The position numbers and the translations under genes were made by a program. Below the pieces are notes generated by a model. The model was not told the origin of the DNA. It saw only the letters and a program-made list of their open reading frames with translations, and searched no databases. A stretch of DNA of 40,510 nucleotides, taken from Pseudomonadota bacterium. GTDB lineage: Bacteria > Pseudomonadota > Alphaproteobacteria > Kiloniellales > JACOMY01. Shown one piece after another: positions 1 to 7,626 of the stretch; position 1 is the stretch's first letter; each line of letters opens with the position of its first letter. The stretch lies in assembly GCA_029781795.1 (NCBI GenBank), contig JAKOWB010000044.1, positions 1-40,510 on the forward strand. Reading direction: 5' to 3'.

Positions 1-41
1 AGCGCCACCGCCGAGGCGGCACAAAGCACCTTGAAACGCAT
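1..41 (-). CDS. Start of a secreted protein (partial, cut by window edge)
   Basis: On the minus strand an ATG at 41-39 opens a frame to the window edge reading MRFKVLCAASAVA, a basic start followed by a hydrophobic stretch as in a Sec signal peptide. An AGGAGG ribosome binding site lies nine bases upstream of the ATG (about 51-56), which supports this start. Only 13 codons are visible, so the function cannot be named. Confidence 0.6.
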   Translation of the reverse strand, partial: MRFKVLCAASAVA

Positions 42-414
42 GAGGGTCAGCCTCCTCTTCCCATGAAGGTCCGGCTTGATGGCACGTCCGAAGTGCTGCC
101 GGGCCTGGCGCGCGTTGGCGCCTTGATTGGTTCGTTTCGTGTCGCTATCGGCAAAGCCGGGGCGACCCGCGGACGTGTTCATTCAATCAGAACGGGCCGG
201 CGGCCGGAAGGCTGGACTGTTTGAGGCGGGTTTTTTGGCAGGCGCGACCTCGCGTAGGCTGAGTTGGGTGCTTCGTGGCCCATCCCTCGAGACGCGGCGC
301 CGCGCACCGCGTCTCAGGGTGAGGGCTGTGATCTTGTCGACAGAAGCCCTGTCCTCGTCCTGAGGAGGCCGCGCCAGCGGCCGTCTCGAAGGATGGGCCA
401 GAGGCAGAGCAGGG
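42..414. other. Intergenic region between divergent genes
   Basis: This 373-base gap holds the ribosome binding site and presumably the promoter of the leftward secreted protein, plus an inverted-repeat element at 276-400 just ahead of betA. I see no convincing gene; short open frames here have no ribosome binding site or recognisable product. No BetI-like operator was recognised. Confidence 0.5.
276..400. repeat. Dispersed inverted-repeat element (REP-like)
   Basis: The outer arms 276-294 and 382-400 are reverse complements with one mismatch (TGGCCCATCCCTCGAGACG against CGTCTCGAAGGATGGGCCA). The inner part can also fold, since CTCAGGGTGAGGG near 313 pairs imperfectly with the CCTCGTCCTGAGG region near 352-364. 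Elements starting GGCCCATCCTTCGAGACG and containing a CTCAGGATGAGG core are a familiar intergenic repeat in alphaproteobacterial genomes. It ends 14 bases before betA, so it will be part of any betA leader transcribed from upstream. Confidence 0.75.
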
Positions 415-2097
415 ATGATCGGTATGGCCAGACAGGACTACGACTTCATCATCGTCGGCGCCGGTTCGGCTGGCTGCGTGCTGGCCAACCGCCTGTCGGC
501 CGACCCCGCGATCAAGGTGCTGCTGCTGGAGGCCGGGCCGGGCGACCGCACCTGGAAGATCCACATGCCGGCGGCGCTGACCTACAACCTGATGAATGAC
601 CGCTACAACTGGTACTACAACACCGAGCCGCAGAAGCACATGGACGGCCGCGTGCTCTACTGGCCGCGCGGGCGGGTGCTGGGCGGCTCCTCCTCGCTGA
701 ATGCCATGTGCTACGTGCGCGGCCACGCGCTGGACTATGACCGCTGGCAGAGCGAGGGCGCCGAGGGCTGGTCCTATGCCGAGTGCCTGCCCTACTTCCG
801 CCGCGCCGAGACCTTCAACGACGGTGCCGAGACCTATCCCGGCGCGCACACCTATCGCGGCAGCGACGGCCCGCTGCAGGTCACCACCGGCCCGGCGAAG
901 AATCCGCTGTTCACCGCCTTCGTCGAGGCCGGGCGCGAGGCCGGCTATCCGGTGACGCAGGACCAGAACGGCGAGATGCAGGAAGGCTTCGGGCGGATGG
1001 ACATGACCATCCACAGGGGCCGGCGGCAATCGACCGCCGTCACCTTCCTGAAGCCGGCGCTCGGCCGGCCGAACCTGACGGTCGCGACCGGCGCCTTCAC
1101 CACCCGCATCGTGGTGGAACAGGGCCGCGCCGTCGGCGTCGAGTACCAGCGGGGCGGTGAGTCCACGACGGCGCGCGCGGCGCGCGAGGTGATCCTGTCG
1201 GGCGGCGCCATCAACTCGCCGCAGCTCCTGCTGCTGTCGGGCATCGGCCCGGCCGACCAGATCCGGGCGCAGGGCCTGCCGGTGGTGCACGACCTGCCGG
1301 GCGTGGGCGAGAACCTGCAGGACCACCTGGAGCTCTGGGTACAGCGCGCCTGCAAGGAGCCGATCACCCTCTATTCGATCATGAAGGGCCTGCCGATGGT
1401 CTGGGCCGGCCTGCGCTGGTTCCTGAACCGGACCGGCCCCTGCGCCACCGCGCACCTGGAGGCCGGCGGCTTCATCCGCAGCCGCGCCGGCATCCAGCAC
1501 CCCGACATCCAGTACCACTTCCTGCCGGCGGTGGTGACCAATCACGGCCGCGACCCCGGCACGCAGCACGCCTTCCAGGTGCATGTCGGCACCATGCGCG
1601 AGAAGTCGCGCGGCTGGCTGCGCCTGAAGTCAGCCGACCCGCGCGTGCATCCGCTGATCGAGCCGAACTACCTGGCCGAGGAGCAGGACCGCGTCGACCT
1701 GCGCGCCTGCGTGACGCTGACGCGCGAGATCTTCGAGCAGCCGGCCTTTCGCCGCTATGCCGGGCCCGAGCTGCTGCCGGGCAAGGACTGCACCTCGGAC
1801 GCCGCCATCGACGCCTATGTACGCAAGTATGCCGAGACGGCCTATCACCCCTCGGGCACCTGCAAGATGGGCGTCGACGAGATGGCGGTGGTCGATCCGA
1901 AGTGCCGCGTGCGCGGGCTGGAGGGCCTGCGCGTGGTCGACGCCTCGATCATGCCCTCGATCGTCTCGGGCAACCTGAATGCGCCGACCATCATGATCGG
2001 CGAGAAGGCGGCGGACATCATCCTGGGCAATACGCCGCTGCCGCCGTCGAACGCCCCGGTCTGGATCAATCCGAACTGGCAGACCAGCCAACGCTAG
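415..2097 (+). CDS. betA: Choline dehydrogenase, GMC oxidoreductase family
   Basis: FAD-dependent enzyme predicted to oxidise choline to betaine aldehyde, and probably on to glycine betaine, for osmoprotection or choline use. The 560 residues match the usual BetA length. The nucleotide-binding GAGSAG is at residues 15-20, the first GMC signature at about 86-109, the second (GGAINSPQ) at about 263-270, and the catalytic His478 (YHPSGTCKMG) and Asn522 (GNLNAPT) are 44 residues apart as in choline oxidases and dehydrogenases. Long stretches resemble E. coli BetA, for example the CKEP, GFIRSR and IQYHFLP segments. The start is either ATG 415 or ATG 424; the ribosome binding site does not decide. 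betB, betI and a choline transporter are not in the window, so a related alcohol substrate remains possible. Two sulfotransferase genes follow after 34 bases. Confidence 0.85.
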   Translation: MIGMARQDYDFIIVGAGSAGCVLANRLSADPAIKVLLLEAGPGDRTWKIHMPAALTYNLMNDRYNWYYNTEPQKHMDGRVLYWPRGRVLGGSSSLNAMCYVRGHALDYDRWQSEGAEGWSYAECLPYFRRAETFNDGAETYPGAHTYRGSDGPLQVTTGPAKNPLFTAFVEAGREAGYPVTQDQNGEMQEGFGRMDMTIHRGRRQSTAVTFLKPALGRPNLTVATGAFTTRIVVEQGRAVGVEYQRGGESTTARAAREVILSGGAINSPQLLLLSGIGPADQIRAQGLPVVHDLPGVGENLQDHLELWVQRACKEPITLYSIMKGLPMVWAGLRWFLNRTGPCATAHLEAGGFIRSRAGIQHPDIQYHFLPAVVTNHGRDPGTQHAFQVHVGTMREKSRGWLRLKSADPRVHPLIEPNYLAEEQDRVDLRACVTLTREIFEQPAFRRYAGPELLPGKDCTSDAAIDAYVRKYAETAYHPSGTCKMGVDEMAVVDPKCRVRGLEGLRVVDASIMPSIVSGNLNAPTIMIGEKAADIILGNTPLPPSNAPVWINPNWQTSQR

Positions 2098-2131
2098 GCC
2101 GACACGCCGGCTTCGGACTAGGCTCTGGCGC

Positions 2132-2962
2132 ATGCCGCCGGCCGCATTTGTCCAACCGCCCGCATCCTGGTCGCCGCCGGCGACCAGCTATCTGGTCTGC
2201 ACCACGCCGCGCTCGGGCTCGACCTTCCTGTGCCGGCTGCTGCGTGGCACGCGCGACATGGGCCGCCCCGACGAGCACCTGGCCGAGGGGCGCAACACCG
2301 CGGCGCGCAAGGCGGGCGGCCCGGCCTGGATCGAGGCCATCGTCCGCGAGGGGCGGACGGCCAACGGCGTGTTCGGCGTCAAGCTCTTCCCGCCGCACCA
2401 CAGGGCCTTGCAGCAGGCCGGAATCAGACCCGGCGACTGGTTGCCGGGGCTGCGCCACGTGCTGCTGCGCCGGCGCGACCTGGTGGGCCAGGCGGTCTCC
2501 TTCGCCATCGCCATGCAGACCGACCAGTGGGTCAGCTGGGACGGCCCCGAGACACCGCGCGAGCCACGATACAGCGCGCCGCTGATCGCGCGCCTGTTCG
2601 ATCGCCTGGTGGAGTGGGAAGGCTACTGGCGGCGCTACTTCGCGCTGGCCGCGGTGGCGCCGCTGGAACTGGACTATGAGGAGGTGCAACAGCAGCCCGC
2701 GACGGCTGTCGCGGCGATCCGCGCGCACCTCGGCCTGCCGGCCGCGCCGCACGTCGAGCCGGCCGAACCCTTCCTGCCGACCAATCCGCAGCGCACCAGT
2801 CGCAACGACGAATGGCGCGCGCGCTTCCTCGCCGACCTCGAGCGCCAGGGCTATGACCTGCTGGACCGGCCGAGACGGGCGCGCGCGGGAATGGGAACCC
2901 TGATCGACTGGGTCGGCGGCCGCCTGCGGCAGCCGACCTTCCGCCTGCGTCGCGACGGCTGA
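2132..2962 (+). CDS. Stf0-type sulfotransferase, first copy
   Basis: Predicted PAPS-dependent sulfotransferase of 276 residues. The N-terminal phosphosulfate-binding loop TTPRSGSTFLC (residues 24-34) and the GRPDEHL segment just after it are typical of Stf0, the family that includes mycobacterial trehalose 2-sulfotransferase. A second family block, LRHVLLRRRDLVGQAVS, carries the Arg-rich 3'-phosphate contact. Later come an acidic YEEV motif and the N-x-x-W-R-x-R-F pattern near the C-terminus. No signal peptide or membrane segment is present, so the enzyme is cytoplasmic. It begins 34 bases after betA and lies 13 bases before a paralogue. There is no clear Shine-Dalgarno sequence at the ATG. 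The acceptor (trehalose, a glycolipid or other) cannot be told from sequence. Confidence 0.82.
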   Translation: MPPAAFVQPPASWSPPATSYLVCTTPRSGSTFLCRLLRGTRDMGRPDEHLAEGRNTAARKAGGPAWIEAIVREGRTANGVFGVKLFPPHHRALQQAGIRPGDWLPGLRHVLLRRRDLVGQAVSFAIAMQTDQWVSWDGPETPREPRYSAPLIARLFDRLVEWEGYWRRYFALAAVAPLELDYEEVQQQPATAVAAIRAHLGLPAAPHVEPAEPFLPTNPQRTSRNDEWRARFLADLERQGYDLLDRPRRARAGMGTLIDWVGGRLRQPTFRLRRDG

Positions 2963-2975
2963 GGCGCCGCTCGTC

Positions 2976-3803
2976 ATGGCCCTGCATGGTCCGGCCCCGC
3001 AGACACCGCCGCCCGGATGGCGGGCGCCAGAGCGTGGCTACGCCGTCTGCAGCCTGCCGCGCAGCGGCTCCAACCTGCTCTGCGACCTGATGAGCCACAG
3101 TGGCCAGGCGGGCAGCCCGGCCGAGCTGCTGCACGACAATGCCAAGACGGCCGCGGCGCGGCCCGCGGCGGAATGGATGGCGGCGCTGGCCGCCGCCGGC
3201 ACGCGGCACGGCGGCCCCTTCGCCATCAAGCTCTTCCCCGAGCATCTGGCGCGGCTGGAACTGAAGCACGGCATCCGCTTCTTCGACTGGTTCCCGAACC
3301 TGCAGCTGATCCTGCTGCGCCGTCGCGATCTCCTGGCCCAGGCCGTCTCGCTCGCCATCGCGCGGCAGACCGGGAGCTGGGTCAAGAGCAACCCCGGACA
3401 TCACGGCGAGGCGCGCTACGACGCCGGCTACATCGCCGGCCTGCTCGACCGGCTGGTGGAGTGGGAGGCCTATTGGCGGCGGCACATCGCCGTCAGCGGC
3501 AGCGCCACGCTGGAACTGGTCTACGAGGACTTCGAGCACGACCCGCCCAGCGGCGCCAACGCCGCGCTGGCCTTCCTCGGCCTGCCGCCGATCCCCGCCG
3601 ATACGGCCGGCAGCGATTGGCTCGGCCGTCAGGGCGGCAGCCTGAACCAGGAGTGGTGCGCGCGCTTCCGCGCCGACATGCAGCGCGGCGGCTACCTGTT
3701 GCGCGACCGGCCGCGCCGCGCGCGCCCGAACCCGCAGACCCTGCTTGACTGGCTTCGCGGCAGGCTGACCCAGCCGGCCTTCCGTCTGCGCCGACGCGAC
3801 TAG
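2976..3803 (+). CDS. Stf0-type sulfotransferase, second copy
   Basis: A 275-residue paralogue of the preceding gene. The phosphosulfate loop is SLPRSGSNLLC (residues 26-36), with Asn in place of the usual Thr after GS. The block LQLILLRRRDLLAQAVSLAI matches the 3'-phosphate site, and the YEDF and NQEWCARFRADM segments follow in family order. The last 35 or so residues are strikingly similar to the first copy (DRPRRAR, then a Leu-Asp-Trp segment, GRL, QP, FRLRR), indicating tandem duplication. The middle parts have diverged more, suggesting different acceptors or loss of redundancy. The ATG at 2976 has a GAGGCG element upstream. Its 3' end faces a convergent MFS gene after seven bases. Confidence 0.8.
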   Translation: MALHGPAPQTPPPGWRAPERGYAVCSLPRSGSNLLCDLMSHSGQAGSPAELLHDNAKTAAARPAAEWMAALAAAGTRHGGPFAIKLFPEHLARLELKHGIRFFDWFPNLQLILLRRRDLLAQAVSLAIARQTGSWVKSNPGHHGEARYDAGYIAGLLDRLVEWEAYWRRHIAVSGSATLELVYEDFEHDPPSGANAALAFLGLPPIPADTAGSDWLGRQGGSLNQEWCARFRADMQRGGYLLRDRPRRARPNPQTLLDWLRGRLTQPAFRLRRRD

Positions 3804-3810
3804 CGCGGCG

Positions 3811-5016
3811 TCAGTTCGCGACCACTTCCTGCGGGGCCTGGGGCGCCGGCGCCTCGGTATCGACGACGACGGCGGGCCGCACGATCCAGCGGTAGGCGAC
3901 GAAGAGCAGCAGCAGCGCCGAGATGGTCGCGGCGTAGGCCCAGAGGAAGTGCGGGCCGAGGTGCTGCATCAGCCAGCCGGTGATCACCGGGCCGCAGATC
4001 GAGCCGACCGAGAAGAAGATCTGGAAGGAGCCGGAGGCGGCAACGTAGTGCTCCTTGGGCAGACGGTCATAGGCGTGCGCGACTGCCGAGTGATAGACCG
4101 ACAGCATGTGCGCGCCCAGCACCAGCGCGATGACCACCAGCACCGGGAAGCCCAGGCCCATCTCGCCCGAAAGGGCCATCACGATGCTGAGGATCGTGAC
4201 CACACCCAGCGCCCAGGCCAGCGCCTCGCGCCGGCCGAAGCGGTCGCTCATGCGGCCGATCAGCCAGAGCAGCAGGAAGGCGCCGAAGACATAGGCGCCG
4301 GACAGCAGCGAGACCTGCAGCAAGGTGAGGCCGATCTCCTGCGCGAAGATCGCCACCATGCCGAAGAGGCCGCCCGACAGCAGCCCGCCGCCGGTGACGG
4401 CGACCACCGCCAGCGGCGACTCGCGATAGAGCTGGCGGGCGGAGAGGCGCTGCGTCTGCTTGACCTCGGGCTGCGGCAGGCGGGTCGATACCACCGGCAT
4501 GAGGCCGGCGAGGATCAGCGCGGCGCAGAGCGAGAAGGCCAGGTGCCCACCCAGCGGCGTGGTGTTGATGAGAAGTTGCCCCAGGGTCAGGGCGAAGTAG
4601 TTGCTGGTGGCATAGATGCCGAGCACGCGGCCGCGATTCTCGGGCGTCGCGCGCTCGTTCAGCCAGGACTCGAAGACGATGTAGACCACGGCGCTGGTGA
4701 AGCCATAGACCGCCCGCAGGCCGGCCCAGACCGTGCCGTCGACGAGCAGCGGAAAGGCCAGCGTGACGATGGCCGCGCCGGCCGTCGTCAGCGAGAGCGC
4801 GCGCACATGGCCGATAGCCGCGATGATGCGCCGGGCATAGAAGCCGCCGACCAGGAAGCCGGCCGAGAAGGCGGCGCTGACCAGGCCGATGACCTCCTTC
4901 GGCGTGCCGCTTTCGTTGAGGCTGAGGGTCACCGTCAGGCTGAGCAGCGAGTTGCCGAGCTTCATCAGCACGGTGCCAAGCAGCACGGCGAAGATGGCGG
5001 CGAGAATCTGGATCAC
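3811..5016 (-). CDS. MFS transporter, YcaD-like
   Basis: Inner-membrane secondary transporter of the major facilitator superfamily, about 401 residues with 12 predicted membrane segments. The family motif [17 protein letters not shown], followed by the [10 protein letters not shown] helix, and the central [10 protein letters not shown] loop place it with YcaD-like carriers; the substrate is unknown. I chose GTG at 5016-5014 ([14 protein letters not shown]) because it aligns with the start of the related MFS protein encoded at 5854-7146. The frame stays open up to 5148, but that extension is charged and Pro-rich and would run to within 27 bases of the divergent flavoprotein start. No strong ribosome binding site is visible at the GTG, so the start is uncertain. 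[16 protein letters not shown] segment is nearly shared with the second transporter. Confidence 0.8.
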   Translation of the reverse strand: MIQILAAIFAVLLGTVLMKLGNSLLSLTVTLSLNESGTPKEVIGLVSAAFSAGFLVGGFYARRIIAAIGHVRALSLTTAGAAIVTLAFPLLVDGTVWAGLRAVYGFTSAVVYIVFESWLNERATPENRGRVLGIYATSNYFALTLGQLLINTTPLGGHLAFSLCAALILAGLMPVVSTRLPQPEVKQTQRLSARQLYRESPLAVVAVTGGGLLSGGLFGMVAIFAQEIGLTLLQVSLLSGAYVFGAFLLLWLIGRMSDRFGRREALAWALGVVTILSIVMALSGEMGLGFPVLVVIALVLGAHMLSVYHSAVAHAYDRLPKEHYVAASGSFQIFFSVGSICGPVITGWLMQHLGPHFLWAYAATISALLLLFVAYRWIVRPAVVVDTEAPAPQAPQEVVAN

Positions 5017-5174
5017 GGGCAGGCGAAGCGGACCGGCATGGCGGCAGGCAGGATGCGGGTGCCCTCGGGCAGCGTCCAGCGCCGAGCCGTCAGGGCTCCC
5101 CTGCCGCAATGGGGGCGCTGGACCCTGGCGGGCGACGCCCCCTAGCATGCCGCCCCCGCCGCAGGAGAAATGCC

Positions 5175-5849
5175 ATGCAGGAGCATGACCAGGTGCCGCT
5201 GCCCGACTGGCAGGAACTGCCGCCGGACGAGATGCAGCGCCGGGCCGAGGCCTTCCGCGCGGCGATCGCCCGGCGCCACACGGTGCGCAGCTTCGCCGAC
5301 CGCCCGGTGCCGCGGGCCCTGATCGAGACCTGCCTCGCGGCGGCGGGCCGCGCGCCCAGCGGCGCCAACAACCAGCCCTGGTTCTTCAGCGTGATCGGCG
5401 ATCCGGCGCTGAAACGCCGGGTGCGCGCGGCGGCGGAGGCGGAGGAGCGGAGCTTCTATGCCGGGCGCGCCGGCGACGAGTGGCTGGCGGCGTTGCGCCC
5501 GCTCGGCACCGACGCCGACAAACCCTTCCTGGAGTCGGCGCCCTGGCTGATCGCCATCTTCGCCCAGCGCCGCGGCGGGGCGACCCCGGACGAGGCGCGC
5601 AAGAACTACTACGTGTCGGAGTCGGTCGGCATCGCCACCGGCTTCCTGATCGCCGCGCTGCACGCCGCCGGGCTGGCGACACTCACCCACACGCCCAATC
5701 CCATGGGTTTCCTCAACCGGCTCTGCGGCCGACCGGAGACGGAGAAGCCCTTCCTGCTGCTGGTCGTGGGCTATCCAGCCGCGGGCACGACCGTGCCGGC
5801 CGCCGCCCTGGTCAAGAAGCCGCTGGCGGAGATCAGCGCCTTCCTCTGA
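5175..5849 (+). CDS. Nitroreductase-fold flavoprotein resembling iodotyrosine deiodinase
   Basis: FMN-dependent nitroreductase-superfamily protein of 224 residues. Its closest known pattern appears to be iodotyrosine deiodinase (IYD): RRHTVRSF and [10 protein letters not shown] (about 33-69) for [12 protein letters not shown] (169-177), and a C-terminal VGYPA followed by KKPL. The three residues that bind the substrate zwitterion in mouse IYD (Glu153, Tyr157, Lys178) have counterparts Glu91, Tyr95 and Lys116 with identical spacing of 4 and 21. Reductive dehalogenation of a halotyrosine-like amino acid is therefore a reasonable inference; a general nitroreductase is the alternative. The ATG at 5175 is supported by AGGAG at 5163-5167. 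The gene is flanked by two convergent or divergent MFS genes. Confidence 0.8.
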   Translation: MQEHDQVPLPDWQELPPDEMQRRAEAFRAAIARRHTVRSFADRPVPRALIETCLAAAGRAPSGANNQPWFFSVIGDPALKRRVRAAAEAEERSFYAGRAGDEWLAALRPLGTDADKPFLESAPWLIAIFAQRRGGATPDEARKNYYVSESVGIATGFLIAALHAAGLATLTHTPNPMGFLNRLCGRPETEKPFLLLVVGYPAAGTTVPAAALVKKPLAEISAFL

Positions 5850-5853
5850 CCCG

Positions 5854-7146
5854 TCAGGCCGCCGCCGGCGGTGGCGGCGCCTCGATCGGACCCTCGGTCG
5901 CCGGACCGGCATGCTGGGTGGTGGCGCGCGGGTCCAGCTCGGCGGCGATCGGCGACATGGCCGGCACGTTCTTGAACACCTCCTGCTGGCGCGCCGGCAG
6001 CGGCGTGCGCACCCGCATGCGGTAGAGCGTGAAGAGGAAGAGCGCCAGGCACACCGTGGCGAAGTAGCCGAAGAAGGCCGAGGCGCCGAGGTTCGCCATC
6101 ACGAAGGAGCAGACCAGCGGCCCCGCCGTCGCGCCCATGGCATAGGACAGCAGCAGCCCGCCCGAGGCGGCGACGTAGCGCTCCTTCGGCAGGTAGTCGA
6201 AGGCCTGGCCGGTGGAGAGCGGATAGACCACCGAGAAGGGGCCGCCGCACAAGGCGGCCAGCAGCGCGAAGGCCCAGAGCTGGCCGGTCAGGTTCGGCAG
6301 GAAGACGCCGAGCACCGAGAGCCCGCAGGCGATCACCACCGCGACCGCCATGACGCTGCGCCGGTCCAGCACGTCCGACAGCTTGCCGATGGGGAACTGC
6401 AGCAGGAAGCCGCCGACCACCAGCGCGGAGAGGAAGACCGACACGCCCCAGGTGTCGAACTGCACCAGCGCGGCATAGACCGCGCCCATGCCGTAGAAGC
6501 CGCCCATCAGCAGGCCGGAGCAGAAGGTGCCGGTGACCGCCAGCGGCGAGATGCGGAACAGTTCGCGCAGTTTCAGCGGCTGCACCTTGGAGATGTCGGG
6601 CGCGCGCTCGCGCGTCATCACCACCGGCACCAGCGAGAGCGCGACGATGAGGCCGCCGACCATGAAGGGCTCGAGCTTCCAGAAGTCCCAGAGGTTGACC
6701 AGCAGCTGCCCCGCGGTCATCGCGATGTAGTTGGTCATCAGATAGATCGACAGCACCCGCCCGCGCGTCGCGTTGGTCGAGGAGTCGTTGAGCCAGGACT
6801 CCATCACCGCGAAGAGCCCGGCGAGGCAGAAGCCGCAGACCAGGCGCAGGGCGATCCAGGGCGCCACGTCGACCCAGAGCGGATGCGCCAGCACGGCGGC
6901 GCAGACCAGTGCGGCGAAGCCGGCGAAGGCGCGGATATGGCCGAAGCGCACGATGATGCCGAGGCCGTACTTCGAGCCCAGCATGAGGCCGGCGTAGTAG
7001 GAGGACATGACCAGGCCGGTCAGTTCCGTCGGGAATCCGGCCCGTGCCATCGACAGCGGCAGCAGGATGCCCAGCAGGCTGGCGCCGATCATCAGCAGGC
7101 AGGCGCCCATCAGGATCGACGAGACCTGGAACAGCACTGTCAGCAT
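5854..7146 (-). CDS. MFS transporter, YcaD-like (paralogue)
   Basis: A 430-residue major facilitator superfamily carrier with about 12 membrane segments, related to the transporter encoded at 3811-5016. Shared landmarks are a MESWLNDSSTNATRGRVLS loop after helix 4, a GKLSDVLDRRS central loop and a FDYLPKERYVAASGG segment. The C-terminal tail after the last helix is longer and rich in Pro and Ala. The ATG at 7146 has a purine-rich GGGGAAGA element upstream. The stop lies four bases from the stop of the convergent deiodinase-like gene. The substrate is unknown; its position suggests, but does not show, that both carriers serve the same small-molecule pathway as the flavoprotein. Confidence 0.82.
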   Translation of the reverse strand: MLTVLFQVSSILMGACLLMIGASLLGILLPLSMARAGFPTELTGLVMSSYYAGLMLGSKYGLGIIVRFGHIRAFAGFAALVCAAVLAHPLWVDVAPWIALRLVCGFCLAGLFAVMESWLNDSSTNATRGRVLSIYLMTNYIAMTAGQLLVNLWDFWKLEPFMVGGLIVALSLVPVVMTRERAPDISKVQPLKLRELFRISPLAVTGTFCSGLLMGGFYGMGAVYAALVQFDTWGVSVFLSALVVGGFLLQFPIGKLSDVLDRRSVMAVAVVIACGLSVLGVFLPNLTGQLWAFALLAALCGGPFSVVYPLSTGQAFDYLPKERYVAASGGLLLSYAMGATAGPLVCSFVMANLGASAFFGYFATVCLALFLFTLYRMRVRTPLPARQQEVFKNVPAMSPIAAELDPRATTQHAGPATEGPIEAPPPPAAA

Positions 7147-7285
7147 GCGTCTTCCCCGCCAGTTCGCGCGCGGCCGAGCCTACGCGAAGCTATGCCCCAC
7201 CGCAGCCCCTTCGCTGCCGCCCGGACGCGCCGCGACCGGCGACGACCGCGACAGGCTGCCACAGGCCGGCGCTGTCAGGGCGGAA

Positions 7286-7334
7286 TTGATCTGGATCAAC
7301 GGCAGCGGATCGACGGAGCGGCGATGCTTTTCCG
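7286..7334 (+). promoter_or_regulatory. FNR/FixK-type box and predicted class II promoter
   Basis: TTGAT-CTGG-ATCAA at 7286-7299 is a perfect TTGAT-N4-ATCAA palindrome, the consensus for FNR, FnrL, FixK and Anr regulators. A weak -10-like GATGCT at 7323-7328 would place the transcription start near 7334, with the box centred at -41.5, the classical activating position. The start would lie 79 bases before the small membrane protein at 7413. The box could also act on the divergent MFS gene, whose ATG is about 140 bases to the left. Confidence 0.6.
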
Positions 7335-7412
7335 CGCCGGCTTGCCGCCGGCACTCCGGGGCAGCCCGGGCCTCGCGCCCGGTGCCCAGCGGATCGGATG
7401 GGAGGTGTCGCC

Positions 7413-7517
7413 ATGGAATCGATCGATCTTGCCTATCTTGGCCTGGTCCTCGTCGCCTTCACCGGCTTCGGTGTGGCGTTGTTTCTCCAGTCGTTGCGCG
7501 GCAACGGCCGGAGGTAG
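7413..7517 (+). CDS. 34-residue single-span membrane protein
   Basis: A short gene with ATG at 7413 and a GGGAGG ribosome binding site at about 7400-7405. The product begins MESIDLAYLGLVLVAF and has one hydrophobic helix from about residue 6 to 27, then a basic SLRGNGRR tail that should stay in the cytoplasm. It sits between an FNR-type box at 7286-7299 and a strong terminator at 7568-7603, so it looks like a complete monocistronic unit. The size and single span recall small subunits of respiratory complexes such as CydX or CcoQ, but I recognise no sequence match to them. Function unknown; a role under low oxygen is inferred only from the upstream box. Confidence 0.65.
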   Translation: MESIDLAYLGLVLVAFTGFGVALFLQSLRGNGRR

Positions 7518-7567
7518 GTGGCGGCCTCTTCCGCTTCCTTCCGTTTTGCCATAACCCCACCTTAAAA

Positions 7568-7603
7568 CGGCGGGCCCTCTAGCGGGTGCCCGCCGCTTTT
7601 TTT
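7568..7603 (+). terminator. Intrinsic terminator after the small membrane protein
   Basis: CGGCGGGC at 7568-7575 pairs with GCCCGCCG at 7588-7595, followed by CTTTTTTT. The eight-pair GC stem and seven Ts make a strong rightward terminator about 50 bases after the small gene. An AAAA run on the left side (7564-7567) gives some terminator character to leftward transcription too, though the leftward dehydrogenase gene ending at 7627 reaches it only after its stop. Confidence 0.85.
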
Positions 7604-7626
7604 GCCCCACGGGGCTGCCTGCTGCT

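Noticed and set aside
187..1584. 465-codon minus-strand open frame opposite betA
   Set aside because: Shadow of a GC-rich gene: no ribosome binding site, low-complexity Ala/Gly/Arg/His product, and the plus-strand BetA is unambiguous.
5911..7554. 547-codon plus-strand open frame opposite the second MFS gene
   Set aside because: Antisense to a clear membrane transporter; Gln/His/Arg-rich product with no domain.
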